Origin: Ovis canadensis
Taxonomy: Eukaryota; Chordata; Mammalia; Artiodactyla; Bovidae
Direction of reading: 5' to 3'
Length of the DNA stretch: 64,000 nt
Assembly: GCF_042477335.2 (NCBI RefSeq)
Contig: NC_091262.1
Location: forward strand, 73,456,001 to 73,520,000
Shown here: positions 40,022 to 51,387 of the stretch, in pieces
Numbering within the stretch: position 1 is the stretch's first letter
Layout of the letters: every line of letters begins with the position of its first letter
The notes under the pieces: generated by a model
What the model was told of the DNA's origin: nothing
The model's input: only the letters and a program-made list of their open reading frames with translations
The model's database searches: none
Made by a program: the position numbers and the translations under genes

Positions 40022-40222
40022 CTGCAGCACGGGGCGCCGCGGGCCTTCGAGAACCATCGGACCCCCGCTCCGGCGCGCGCGTCACAGCCCAGGCCTCCCG
40101 GTGCCGCCCGGCGCCGCCGCCGCCGCCGCCATGTCCTCCCGCTCGCCGTCGCCTCGTCCCCGCTGTCAGGTCACTCCATCCAACCTGGGGCCTGGAGCAG
40201 CCCGCGCCGCGCCGCGCCTCCG
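40022..40222 (-). other. DICER1: DICER1 non-coding exon 1 (5'UTR)
   Basis: The minus strand resembles the human DICER1 first exon as I remember it. It ends in a strong donor, CTGCAG followed by GTGAGG (donor GT at 40021-40020). The exon has no Dicer start codon but has three upstream ATGs: at 40179 (two codons then stop), at 40132 (16 residues with a six-alanine run encoded by a GCG repeat, stop at 40082), and at 40057, which is still open at the splice donor. The 5' boundary is approximate; mapped transcript ends would settle it. Confidence 0.75.
40082..40132 (-). other. uORF in DICER1 exon 1, GCG-repeat-encoded polyalanine
   Basis: An ATG on the minus strand is followed by six GCG codons and then CCG, two GGC and further codons, with a TGA stop at 40084-40082. 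The product would be 16 residues: Met, six Ala, then a Pro/Gly/Arg-rich tail. It sits in the 5'UTR exon, so scanning ribosomes would meet it before the Dicer start. Translation is inferred only. The GCG run is a short trinucleotide repeat that may vary in length. Confidence 0.5.
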
Positions 40223-40387
40223 CCTCGACCCCTCCCGCCGGCGCCTGCGGAGACTGCGCAGCGCCCGGCTCGCTCGAGGCCCGCGCACGGCCCCGCGGCA
40301 ACGGCGCACGGCGGCTTGGAGAATCTCCCCGGCGCCCGCGCCCCCGCGCTCCCCCTCGCGCCGCGCCGGCATGAGAGAGAGCCTGTG

Positions 40388-40392
40388 ATTGG
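40388..40392 (-). promoter_or_regulatory. DICER1: CCAAT box, candidate core-promoter element
   Basis: On the minus strand the sequence reads CCAAT about 165 bases upstream of the approximate first-exon 5' end. It lies inside the CpG island and has no TATA box downstream. NF-Y binding is plausible but inferred from the motif only. Confidence 0.4.
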
Positions 40393-41191
40393 ACAGCGCG
40401 CGGCGGTGAAAGGTTAATCCCGGCCCCCCAGCCATTCAGGAGCCGGGAGACAGTGGACGCGAGCGGCAGAGGCCCCTGGCGGCGTTTGCGGCCCAGAGGA
40501 GCCGGGGCTGGACGCGGACGTTCCGCGGGCCCGCGCGGGGGCCGGGAACCTTCGCCGCCCGCCGGGTGTCCGCGCGCCCGGCCTGCGGACGCTCGCTTGG
40601 CTCGGCGAGAATTCTGCTGGCGCTCGGAATTCGTCCGCCTTCATGGTTGCCCCTTCTGGCACCGACCGCCCCCTAAACGTGGCCCTTTGCCGTGGCCGTT
40701 GTTAATTGTTCTCCCGAGAGCTCGGCGCTCTTTTTCACTGCCCCATCCCCTTTTTAAAGGACCGTCCCACTCGCCTGCATTTCCCCAGGGTTAGTGGTCC
40801 AGGGCCCTCCGCATTAGGGGAGACAATTAACCCCACATCCTTCCCCCAACCCGGAACTAGGATGATCAGAAAATGAGATTAGGGCAGCGGCCCCACTTCT
40901 GTGAATAGTCTATTTGCATAGATCGGAACCTTGCACCTTATCTTGTAGCTGTGAATTAATATGGAGGGCCAGTAAGTGACTGGCTAAAAGAAAATCGCAT
41001 TAGTTTATTCCAAACATATGCATGTCTTCCAGACGGCTCACCTGATAGACTGGTTTACCCCAAAAGAGGTAGCATAACCGCAACCATGCTTCTGCTAGGA
41101 GCACGTAGCACCTACCGCGTGCTAGTCTTGTCTAGGGCTGCGCTGATGCAAAGGGGGCCGTCGAACATTTAAAATACCGCTAGTGTTGACT

Positions 41192-41410
41192 GGGGGTCTC
41201 CCTGGTGGCTCAGACGGTAAAGAATCTGCCTGCAATTTGGGAGACCAGGGTTCGATCCCTGAGTTGGGAAGATTTCCCTGGAGGAGGGCATGGCAACCCG
41301 CTAGTATTCTTGCCTAGAGAATCCCCGTAGACAGAGCGGCCTGGCAGGTTACATACAGTCCATGGGGTTACAAAGAGTCGAACACGGCTGAGCGACTAAG
41401 CACAGCACAG
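41192..41410 (+). mobile_element. Bov-tA SINE near the DICER1 promoter
   Basis: Contains TCCCTGGTGGCTCAGACGGT and GGTTCGATCCCTGAGTTGGG. Internal tRNA-like A and B boxes lie about 800-950 bases upstream of the first exon. Confidence 0.93.
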
Positions 41411-41619
41411 TCTTAACAGAGATAGGAGACCTGAAAATCAGATGTATGTGTTCCTTACCAAAGAAGAATGTGAAATCACACTATTATTTGTTATATTCAT
41501 TACATGTTAAAGTGATAATGTTTTTGACATGTTGGGATAAATAGTTTTTTTTTTAAATTCTAGGAAGTATTTAATGTCTTTTGTGGCTAGCATTATGTTG
41601 GTATTGGACGGGCTCTTGT

Positions 41620-41790
41620 AAACTTTGATTTTCATGTGGATCCTGTAAAGCAGAGGCTGTTGCTTGCCCTCCATTTTATAATAACAGAGGAAAGAAATTC
41701 ATAACCTCTAGCAAGTAAGCTGCTAACAAGTGAACAACTGAGATTTGAACCCTGGGGATCTGGCTTCGGGGCTGGTACTACAGTGCTCAC
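41620..41790 (+). mobile_element. MIR SINE
   Basis: Order CCATTTTATAATAACAGAGG, GTGAACAACTGAGATTTGAA and CCCTGGGGATCTGGCTTCG is MIR-like. Confidence 0.6.
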
Positions 41791-42149
41791 ATTTTGATCG
41801 TTATATATACCGTCAGTTGGCAAAATGTTTCACAAAAACATAGAATGTTCATGGGCAAAATTAGGAGGTAGTCAGAACACTCTTTGTCAGGGGTCCATAG
41901 AAATAGCTTTTCTTATATGTGTCAAGCATTTATACTGCACTATAGGCAGAAGGCCTCCCCAGGTTGCTAAGTAAAGCCTTTTTGGAGATGATCCTTTGTA
42001 AGAAGAATGACATCTCTGGGTGGGGATAGGCACTGGGGTTCACTAATAGTGGAAATTTGTGGGCAGGTAAAATTTTCATTCTCTGCTATTGTCCTCTCAG
42101 TCTGTCAAGACTAGCTGAGCTTCTCCTTCACCAGCTTTGTCTGATTTTC

Positions 42150-42800
42150 ATCAGGTTTTTTTTTTTTTAACTTTAAAAAAGAGTATTAGATATACGGTTC
42201 ATTCATTAGAAAGCATAAAAAGATATAGAGTAAAAAGACTCTCCCGCACCCGTCCCCATGCTCCAAACAGGTAAACACTGTTTCTTGCACATTCTCCCAG
42301 ATGATTTTTTTATACAGTAGAAGCCAAGACGTTCCTCATTTACAAAAATGGTAGTATGCCATACACGTTAACTATACCTTGCTTTTCTTTAACAATATAT
42401 CAAGAATATAGGTCTATAGCAATAGATACAGAATTGCTATTTTTTTCAAATCCCCATAACATTTATTGCAGGGATGTGCACATAATTTAACCAGTTCTTT
42501 ATTGATGGACATTTAGACTTCCAGTCTTTTGTAATTGAACACTGATCCGTTTAAAATTGATTGAGTATATGGGACAAGGTATGAATCAAAATATTTTTCC
42601 CAGATGGCTACAGAGTTTGCCATTTATCAGCCATTTGCTGAAGAGTTCACTTCTAGATTCTGTGTTTTGTTCCACTGGTCTACCTATTCATGCTCCAATT
42701 GCTGGTTTGTTTTAAATCTGGAGACATAAAATCTTATAAGGGATAGTGTTTCGCACTTTGTTTGGATCACTAGAAATCTCAGAGCTAATATTTCAGCCCA
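42150..42800 (-). mobile_element. Old L1 3'-region remnant
   Basis: Reversed L1M 3' text: a poly-T start, TTTATTGATGGACATTTAGA, then TTTGTTCCACTGGTCTACCT. Two subfragments may be joined at about 42550. Confidence 0.6.
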
Positions 42801-43490
42801 CGGTAAGCAATGGTACAGTACCATGTGGTATGCATTTTCTGTGGGCTAATTTTTTATTTTCCCTTTGCCCTGATTATTTCCACAATTTGTTTCATATTCT
42901 GTAGAACAAGCCAGGATATAAATATAGCTTTGTTTAAGATTCTCTGTTTGCATGTAAAGAAACCAACCTGAAGTAGTTTAAAAGGGGAAGAATTTATCAG
43001 AAGGACACAGGAACTCACAAAAGCCCAGAGCAGGCATTCAGCTACATCTTAACAAAAGACTAGATCCAGGAGTTGGAAAGCTTTCAGGGACCCAGAAGTT
43101 ACTCTCTGTGTGTTTATTCTGTGGTTAATTTTCTGTGTCTCTGTCTCATCTGTGCATCTCACTCTCCTGACTGATCCCCCCCTGCTTTTCCACCTTCATA
43201 GGAGAATATAGGCACCCCTATATTCAGCTAGGAAGTCAGCTCAGAGTCAGGATCAGAGCCCAACAAAGAAGGTAGGGGGTCCTGCAAAGTCAGGTGACTT
43301 ATCATGTACGAGGGAACTTCCCAAAGGAATACTATGTAAAGGATGAGGGGAGCCAGATTTCTCACTGTTGGAGAAAGGGATTAAGATACAGAAAGGGGAA
43401 AAGCAAGAAAGCTTGACAGGTTGGATCGGAATTGGAAAGTACTGATGTGAATTCAATGTTTTCAATATATAGACAATATTTCATTTCAAT

Positions 43491-43634
43491 TTAGTCGCTC
43501 AGTTGTGTCTGACTCTTTGCAACCCCACGGACTGCAGCATACCAGGTTTCCCTGGGAGATACTAGAAAGACAGGGAAGCCTGGCATGCTGCAGTTCGTGG
43601 GGTCACAAAGAGTCAGTCACAATTTAGCTGACTG
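43491..43634. repeat. Palindrome of two facing BovB/Bov-A tails
   Basis: The left arm 43491-43555 and right arm 43571-43634 are reverse complements at high identity around a 15-base loop. Each arm is the same ruminant element tail (…GACTCTTTGCAACCCCACGG and its complement). A target-site duplication is not evident. Confidence 0.85.
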
Positions 43635-43650
43635 AACAACAACACATGCT

Positions 43651-45365
43651 CAGTTCAGTCGCTCAGTCATATCCTACTCTTTCGGCCCCCACGGACTGCA
43701 GCAAGCCAGGCTTCCTGGTCCATCACCAACTCCTGGAGCCTACTCAAACTCATGTCCATTGAGTCAGTGATGCCATCCAACCATTTTATCTTCTGTCGTC
43801 CCCTTCTCCTCCTGCCTTCAATCTTTCCCAGTATCAGAGTCTTTTCAAATGAGTCAGTTCTTCACATCAGGTGGCCAAAGTATTGGAGCTTCAGCTTCAG
43901 CATCAGTCCTTCCAATGAATATTCAGGACTGATATCCTTTAGAAATGACTGGTTTGATCTCCTTTCGCAGTCCAAGGGACTCTCAAGAGTCTTCTCCAAC
44001 ACAAGAGTTCAAAAGCATTACTTCTTCAGCACTCAGCTTTCTTTATAGTCCAACTCTCACATCCATACACGATACTCGAAAAACCATAGCTTTAGCAAGA
44101 TGGACCTTTGTTGGCAAAGTAATGTCTCTGCTTTTGAATATGCTATCTAGGTTGGTCATAACTTTCCTTCCAAGGAGTTAGCGTTTTTTAATTTCATGGC
44201 TACAGTCACCATCTGCAGTGATTTTGGTGCCCCCCAAAATAAAGTCTGCCACTGTTTCCACTGTTTCTCCATCCATTTCCCATGAAGTGATGGGACCAGA
44301 TGCCATGATCTTAGTTTTCTGAATGTTGAGATTTAAGCTAACTTTTTCACTCTCCTCTTTCATTTTCATCAAGAGGCTCTTTAGTTCTTCACTTTCTGCC
44401 ATAAGAGTGGTGTCATCTGCATATCTGAGGTTGTTGATATTTCTCCCAGCAATCTTGATTCCAGCTTGTGCTTCATCTGGCCCAGCGTTTCTCATGATGT
44501 ACTCTGCATATAAGTTAAATAAGCAGGATGACAGTATGCAGCCTTGACATACTCATTTTCCTATTTGAAAACAGTCAGTTGTTTCATGTCTAGTTCTAAC
44601 TGTTGCTTCTTGACCTGCATACAGATTTCTCGTGAGGCAGGTCAGGTGATCTGGTATTCCCGTCTCTTTCAGGATTTTCCACAGTTTCTTGTGATCCATA
44701 TAGTCAAAGGCTTAAGCAGAAATCGCTATTTTTCTGAAGCACTCTTGCTTTTTTGATGATCCAGCAGATGTTGGCAATTTGATCTCTGGTTCCTCTGCGT
44801 TTTCTAAAATCAGCTTGAACATCAGGAAGTTCATGGTTCATGTATTGCTGAAGCCTGGCTTGGAGAATTTTGAGCATTACTTTGCTAGCATGTGAGATGA
44901 GTGCAATTGTGCAGTAGTTTGAGCATTCTTTGGCATTGCCTTTCTTTGGGATTGGAATGAAAACTGACCTTTTCCAGTCCTGTGGCCACTGCTGAGTTTT
45001 CCAAATTTGCTGGCATATTGAGTGCAGCACGTTCACAGGATCATCTTTTAGGAGTTGAAATAGCTCAACTGGAATTCCATCACCTCCCCTAGCTTTGTTT
45101 GTAGTGATGCTTCCTAAGGCCTGCTTGACTTCACAATCCAGGATATCTGGCTCTAGGTAAGTGATCACACCATCGTGATTATCTGGGTCATGAAGATCTT
45201 TTTTGTATAGGTCTTCTGTGTATTCTTGCCACCTTTTAATATCTTCTGCTTCTGTTAGGTCCATACCATTTCTGTCCTTTATCGAGCCCATCTTTGCATG
45301 AAACGTTCCCTTGGTATATCTAATTTTCTTAAAGAAATCTCTAGTCTTTCCCATTGTACTGTTTT
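43651..45365 (-). mobile_element. BovB LINE, longest copy in the window (about 1.7 kb)
   Basis: The tail is at the left (GTCGCTCAGTCATATCC) and the 5' truncation at the right near 45365. On the minus strand an open frame of 216 codons (45354-44704) holds the RT finger region with MGKTRDFFKKIRYTKGTFH, KARGGDGIPVELF, IPIPKKGN and DVQADFRKRRGTRDQIANI. A second frame (44495-44178) holds the palm with YADD. The two frames are out of register, so the element is dead. No APE endonuclease region is included. Confidence 0.93.
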
Positions 45366-46850
45366 CTGTAAGGAGAAGGAGGTATGCAAATATATCGTTG
45401 ACTTAAACATAAACCTCAAAGTGTAAGATTTCTAGAACAAACCATGGGAGAAAATCTTTGTAACATTGGGTTAAGTCAAGGTTTGTTTGATACGAAAAAA
45501 ATAACTATGAACCAGGAAATCTTCTAAATTGATAAATTAGACTAATTTAAAAATTGATCATTTAAATTTCTGCCCTTTGGAAGATATTGGTAAGAAAATG
45601 AAAGACAAGCACATACTGGGAAAGATGTTTCTGAAATATATATCTGATAAATTATTTGCATGCAGTATATATAAAGAATTCTTACAACTCAATAATGAAT
45701 ACAACGCAACTAAAAAAATGGGCAAAATGTTTGAACAGAAGCGTTACCTGTGGAAATATACAGATAGAAAAAACATAAAAAGATTCTCAACATCATTAGT
45801 CCTTAGAGAAATTCAGGTTAAAACTACACTGCATACCTACTAGAATGGGTTAAAAAAAAAATAGCCTTGTGGCTAAACAAACTGACTAATGCATAGTATC
45901 CGACTGCTGGCTGACCGTGTGGACTGCAGCCTGCCCACGTGGACTGCAGCCTGCCAGACTCCTCTGGCCATAGAATTTTCCAGGCAAAAGCACTAGAGTA
46001 GGTTGCCATTTCCTCCTTCACGGGCTCTTCCCGACCTACAGCTCAAACCCACATCTCCTGTGTCTATGAGAATATAGGACAATTATTAATGGAACTCTCA
46101 TACATTACTGATGGGAATGCAAATAACCACTTTGGAAGACAGTATGGCAGTTTCTTATAAGGTTAAATACATGCTTTGCACATAACTTGGGAATCTCATT
46201 CCTAGCTGTTGACCTAAAAGAAATGAAAAACAAATGTCCACTTACAAACTTCTTTGTGAATGTTTATAGCAACCTTCTTCACAGTAGCCAAAAACTGGAA
46301 AGGACCCACATGTCTCTCAGTTGGTGAATAAGGAAACAGATTGTGGTTCATCCAGAGAATGAAATAGTATGAAACAATAAAAAGGGAAAGAACTACTGAT
46401 ACACGCAACAACACTGTTGAATCTCAAGAAAATTATGCCACATGAAAGAAGCCAGACCAAAGGTTACATCCTGTAGAATTCCGCTTATGTGACCTTCTGG
46501 AAAAGGCAAAACTAGAGGGAAAGAAAGGAAATCTGTGGTTGATGGGGGCAAAGACGAGGAGGAGGGAATTGACCACCGAAAGACACCAGGAAACTGGAAT
46601 ACTGGTAGTCACATAAAGGATAGGGAGCAGTCCAGGTAGCAGGAACAGCATAACCTCAAAACCTAGAGGCAAAGAGGTATGGCCCATTCGAGGATCTGAG
46701 AGTCCAGTGCTGACCCAAACAGAGAGCCAGAGATGAGAGAGAGAAAAATGGCACCAGAACGCAAAAGCATGTGTGTATTATTTAAGGATTTACTGCTTTA
46801 TAGAAACTGTAGAAACGTTTTTAAATCAAAGGTGATATGATCAGATTTTT
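45366..46850 (+). mobile_element. Old L1 3' region, split by a degenerate SINE
   Basis: L1 text such as CTCAATAATGAATACAACGCA, CATACATTACTGATGGGAATG, CAGTAGCCAAAAACTGGAAAG and GTGGTTCATCCAGAGAATGA follows the order of an L1M ORF2 end and 3' UTR. A Bov-tA-like insert splits it at 45893-46060. Confidence 0.65.
45893..46060 (-). mobile_element. Degenerate Bov-tA SINE with an internal 20-base duplication
   Basis: Reverse Bov-tA text; GTGGACTGCAGCCTGCC appears twice in succession at about 45920-45957. The head end (ACCCACATCTCCTGTGTC) is diverged. Confidence 0.7.
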
Positions 46851-46980
46851 TAAGCATTTTTAATTGAAGGATAATTGTTCTGCAGTGTTGTGTTGGTTTC
46901 TGCCATACAGCAACATGAATCAGCCATAACTATACATGTGTCCCCTCCCTCTTGAGCTTCCCTCCCGCCACCCCAGATAC
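46850..46980 (-). mobile_element. Ruminant L1 3'-end fragment
   Basis: Reversed L1 end: TTTTAATTGAAGGATAATTG, TTCTGCCATACAGCAACATGA and CCCTCCCTCTTGAGCTTCCC. Confidence 0.6.
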
Positions 46981-48224
46981 ACATTTTAAAAGTTAATTTC
47001 CCCGAGTGTAGGAAATGGAGAAGAGAACAACTGAAGTGTTTGTTCACAATAGTGTAAAATATGTGGTGGCTTTGATGAGGTTAGGCTTCGGGGGAGTGAG
47101 GTGTAGCTGAATTAGAGATATTTGGGAGGTAAAATATGAGTGTTTCATTCTCCATTTTATAGTTGTGGTTTCAAAGTAACCAAGCCTCTATTTTCTAGAA
47201 AGTTGAAGGTGCAGTTAGGATAACACACTGCCAGGCAGTAGAGCTTTTCCGCCTCACCAGAGAGCTTTGTTAACTGTGATTAACAGTCTTTGTCACAGGG
47301 TTAAACTTTTATTGTTGTTATTTTGCTTTGTTTTTAACAAAATACTTAAAACAGCAAAACACAAATCTTAACCTACTCAAACAGCATCTTCAGCTAGAAT
47401 AAAATGGAAAAAATACACCAGTTGGGCACCTTCAATACCTTTTTCATTGTCCCAGATTATAGTTAAACCATGCCTCTCTTTTGACTTCAGTGAAATTAAC
47501 TAAATATTTCTTGTCCTCTTTTTTGGCGGGGGGTGGGGGGGGGCGCGTTGGCATTTATTTTAGTGATGTCTTTTGCCTTCACATCAGTATTGAATCCCTG
47601 AGGACTGTTTTAATTTACAGCTAAAGAACCTTGACCTTCAGAGTATGCAATCTTTTACCAGAAGTTATCTAAAACCACTTTCTGCTTTTCCCAGTACCCA
47701 GAATAATTCTACAGAGTTTCAGTATCTTTTCAATCCTACAGGGAAAAATAAAACAACAGAAAAATTACAGCATGTGGTACTCATATCAGCGTCACAATAT
47801 TGGATTGACTTTTCCCACCAACTGGAATAAAACTTTTCCTATATTCTCAGCTTCCGCTCTTTTTTGTTTGGAAACATGTAATCTTAATTTATGTTGAATT
47901 ATTACTTAGTAAACCACATTCATGCAGTGTTAGTACTTCTGATAAATGACTTTCTAAAGGACCTTAGAATTACAAAACCAAGTTTGCCCAGATTTATTTT
48001 TAATGTGGTTAAACAGAACTACAGATTTTAAAATTGATTTTTAGTAACTTTATCATTTATCCTCTCTTCACTACCACTTACCAAACCATTTTCTTAGACA
48101 AATTAAATTTACTATGGTTTTTCCCCTTATTTCTCATTTTCACAGATTTTCTTCCATGCAGTTCTCTGACATCTTCCCCATGTGACATGAGCAAAGCAGA
48201 TCAGAATAAAAATGCTACCAGGGT

Positions 48225-48640
48225 AGCTCCCTGCTGTGATCTGAACATTTGTGTTCCCCAAAATGTGTACGTTGAAATCCAGGTTACTGGTATTTAGGAG
48301 GTGGACCTTTGGGGGTTATTAGGTCATGAGGGCAGAGTCCTCATGAACAATATTAGTGCCCTTATAAAAAGAAGTCTGGGAAGCCTCCTCTAGTGGCTCA
48401 GTGGTAAAGAATCCACCTGCAAAGTAGTACACCAATTCAACCCCGGGGTTGGGAAGATCCCCCTGGAGGAGTGTGTGGCAACCCTCTCCAGTATTCTTGC
48501 CTGGAGAATCCCATGGACAGAGTTGCCGGGCAGGCTTGAGTCCATAGCGTCACAAACAGTCAGATGTGACTGAAGTGACTTGGCTGCACACAGGGCACCT
48601 GTAAACTGGAGTCGGAGAGATTCCCAGGATCCGAAAGTCG
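48225..48640 (+). mobile_element. Old interspersed repeat split by a Bov-tA SINE (48378-48590)
   Basis: The outer text (GTGATCTGAACATTTGTGTTC, GTGGACCTTTGGGGGTTATT, GTCATGAGGGCAGAGTCCTC) is a common ancient mammalian repeat whose family I cannot name with confidence. A Bov-tA starting about 48378 with GGAAGCCTCCTCTAGTGGCTC interrupts it and ends near 48590. Confidence 0.7.
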
Positions 48641-50012
48641 TTAACAGGCCTGGGCGTGGTCCAAGAGGACTTAATCAGTTACAGGTTGGGGCCCGGTATC
48701 TGATGAGGTTCTCAGACAGCATTACAGCCTCACTTAATTTTCTAGATTGTGACTAGGATCCAACTGATAAGTGAGGACATTTGGATAATAGTTTGGGGCT
48801 CTAGGAAATGAGATAGAAAAGGCTGAGCAAAGTATTCAAGTTCTAGCCCAGTCGGCAGGATTCAGGGCTGTTTTTGAACCTTTGCTTAGAGAACCAGGAG
48901 ACAAACCAAGAACTTGGGCAGAGGCCCGGAACCATAGACTAGGGGCAAACAAGGCTGGAATCTGGAGGAAATTTTCAAATTAGTGATCCAACGAGGACTG
49001 TTGACAAGCCATCCAGCTTAGAGCATCTCCAGTTACCTCAGGGCAGGCAGCTCTCCTAGCATCCAGTTCCCAGCCCCTCAGGGCCCCGCCTTGCAGCTGT
49101 AGGGAAGGAAGAATAATGTTCTTTTTACTTTCTGAGTTCTTTGCTGACACCTCTGTACTAAAACGCACATTAGCAAGAGAAAAACAGTTAAAACGTGCAA
49201 CATGGGTCATGTGGGAGACGATTAAACCAAAAGTAACTCAGACTGTGATTTAAAATTCCAGAGATTCGACAACTTCAATAAAAAATAATTTGTAGAGAAA
49301 TGACGGAACAAAGGAGAGCAGCTTCAGGCTCCCAAGGAAGGCAAACTTGGAAGGTGGGAAAGTAAATACGTAGGAGGAAAGAAAGGGACTGAGGTTCATT
49401 TGCAGTTTCCTCTGGTGCTCTCTCTGTGCTGATAAGAAGGTCTTTCCTCCTCATCCGGGGAGGGTACCTTTCACACTGGAGATTTATCTCCTTTTAGGAA
49501 GCAAGAAGAGGGTCAGAGTGTCCTAGTATTTGCTGTTTCTCACATGCCTTTAATTCAAAATAATCAATTTGCCAAAGTGGCCTATTTAGGGGGGACACAT
49601 TCTGGTTTCCTTCTCAGTGTATGTATCTTCCCCAGAGCCTGGCTTCTTCAGGACCCAGTGGTCAGCAGCACCTGGCGTCTTGCACCCACCATCTTCCACT
49701 GGGGCTTTTATAGTGCCTCCAGGAGAAACCACTCCAAGAACAGCTTTCCCAAGCATCTAGCAGATGAATTTCCAGCAAGTTCCCCCAGCGTGACACCGCA
49801 GCAACTGCTCTGCCATTCAGGAAGCTTGCCCTGCCCTCTGACAATTTCCAGATATCAGCTCTCAGCCTTTTTTTTTCTTTTTAATCTGCAGTTCCTGTGT
49901 TCTTTAGCATCTCTTCTTACTCATCAATCCCTCATGACACCAAAGCCTGCTTCATTTAATAATTTTTATATGAAAGTTTCCCTTTCAAATTTCTCTGTAC
50001 TTTCCATTTCTT

Positions 50013-50200
50013 TGGGCTTCCCTGGTGACTCAGACAGTAAAGAATCTGCCTGCAATGGGGGAGACCTGGGTTCTATCCTTGGGTTGGGAAGGTCCCCAGG
50101 AGAAGGGCATGGCCACCCACTCCAGTATTCTTGCCTGGAGAATCCCATGGACAGAGGAGCCTGGCGGGCTACAGTCCATGGGGTGGCAAAGAGTCTGTTT
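50013..50200 (+). mobile_element. Bov-tA SINE
   Basis: Starts GGGCTTCCCTGGTGACTCAG and ends near GGGGTGGCAAAGAGTCTG; the tRNA-derived head has the expected box order. Confidence 0.92.
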
Positions 50201-50684
50201 CTTCACTGCACCATGATTAACACAGAGCACTGATCACAAAGCCTGAGCATCTACTTCAGTGGGGGCGTGTAACCAGCACTGTTACTGCAACTCAGTCTCC
50301 ATTCTCTTCTTCTATTTGTGTGTGTCTGGGGGGCAGTGTTTAAACTAGGCTCATAGACCCCAAAAGCCTTTGAATAGAATTCAGGGTGTCCATGCATCAG
50401 GTTGAGGAAAAAAAAATTACCTCTTTGTTTTGACTGCCCTCTAATTGAAATTCAGCATTTCCTTCAGTTGTGAATGTAAGTGATGGTCATAGTAGGATTA
50501 ATATTGTATGTAACTTTGTTACCAGAAGGAATCACAGATACTTTTATATCACATTATGATGGCAGAGACCTTGAAATTTTGCTTATGTTCATCTTAACTT
50601 TGGAGTTATAGTAGTGATTAGACCAGCTGCCATATTTGTTGCTCTTGCAATAATAATCATGGTTGCAACTATTCTTACAATTAT

Positions 50685-50938
50685 TTATTTAAGATTTATT
50701 TCTTTGTTTTATCTTTGGCTCTGCTGGGTCTTCTTTGCTGCACGCGGACTTCCTCCACTTGCAGAGAGCGGGGGCTACTCTTGTTGTAGAGCACAGGTTC
50801 TAGGCACGTGGGCTTCTGCTGTTGTGATGCTTAGGCATAGTTGTTCCACGGCATCTTCCTGGAGCAGGTACCAAACCCATGTCCCCTGCAATGGCAGGTG
50901 GATCTTAACCACTGAACCACCAGGGAAGCTCCCATAAT
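50685..50938 (-). mobile_element. CHR-type tRNA-derived SINE
   Basis: Reverse orientation: head complement CCACTGAACCACCAGGGAAGC at the right, a middle of CTGCTGGGTCTTCTTTGCTG and GCTTCTGCTGTTGTGATGC. Family is the cetartiodactyl CHR/SINE2 group, from memory. Confidence 0.75.
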
Positions 50939-51196
50939 TATCTTTAATTATTTTAAACTTTTTTAATTAAAACTTTTGCTTGAGAATTCTGTGAAGCAGT
51001 TTCATCAGATGGACAAGGGTGTCAATGGCATGGGAAAGGTTAAGGACTCCTCCTCTAGAATGATAGAAATTTTAGGGAGGCTAAATTCTTCACTTCCCAG
51101 CGTTGCTGGAAGCCACTTGTGGCCAAGTGATCAGGTTTTGATTCATAAGATATGAACAGGAAATAATGTGTGCAACTTCTTGGTTATGCCTTAAGA

Positions 51197-51387
51197 CAGG
51201 GGTCCCCAGTCTCTGGGATCTAATGCCTGGTGATCTGAGATGGAACTGATGTAATGATAATAGAAAAAAACTGCGCAATAAATGGAATGTGCTTGAATAG
51301 GCCCAAGGCCATCCCCCTGCTCCAGTCCGTGGAAAAACTGTTTGCCATGAAACCGGTCCACGGTGCCAAAAAGGTCAGGGACCACTG
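51197..51387 (+). mobile_element. MER1-like hAT-Charlie element with 8-base target-site duplication
   Basis: Terminal repeats CAGGGGTCCCCAG and, at the other end, GACCACTG reversed. Internal TAATGCCTGGTGATCTGAGAT and GTCCGTGGAAAAACTGTTTG match the MER1 3' part. Flanks CCTTAAGA (51189-51196) and CCTTAAGG (51388-51395) give a 7 of 8 duplication, the hAT hallmark. Confidence 0.82.

Larger units (their letters stand above)
39330..40680. promoter_or_regulatory. DICER1: CpG island over the DICER1 promoter and first exon
   Basis: Base composition shifts abruptly from AT-rich flanks to very GC- and CpG-rich sequence for about 1.3 kb. It holds GC-box-like motifs (for example near 39852-39863 and 39950-39970) and runs of GCC. 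The island spans the first-exon donor at 40020-40021 and continues upstream of the exon. This is the usual architecture of a housekeeping, TATA-less, often bidirectional mammalian promoter. Long open frames on both strands here (up to about 358 codons on the plus strand) are expected from scarcity of AT-rich stop codons and are not evidence of coding. Confidence 0.9.

Noticed and set aside
39312..40388. Very long plus-strand open frames (about 350 codons) across the CpG island
   Set aside because: Two overlapping frames and several minus frames are open at the same place, the content is Pro/Arg/Ala/Ser-rich and without domains. This is what high GC with few stop codons gives. It lies opposite the DICER1 promoter.
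47521..47550. G-rich run as a possible functional quadruplex
   Set aside because: A single short G-run in AT-rich intergenic DNA, adjacent to no gene feature. Too weak to call.
49544..50233. 229-codon plus-strand frame
   Set aside because: The second half is Bov-tA SINE text. The first half has no domain and no splice signals I trust.
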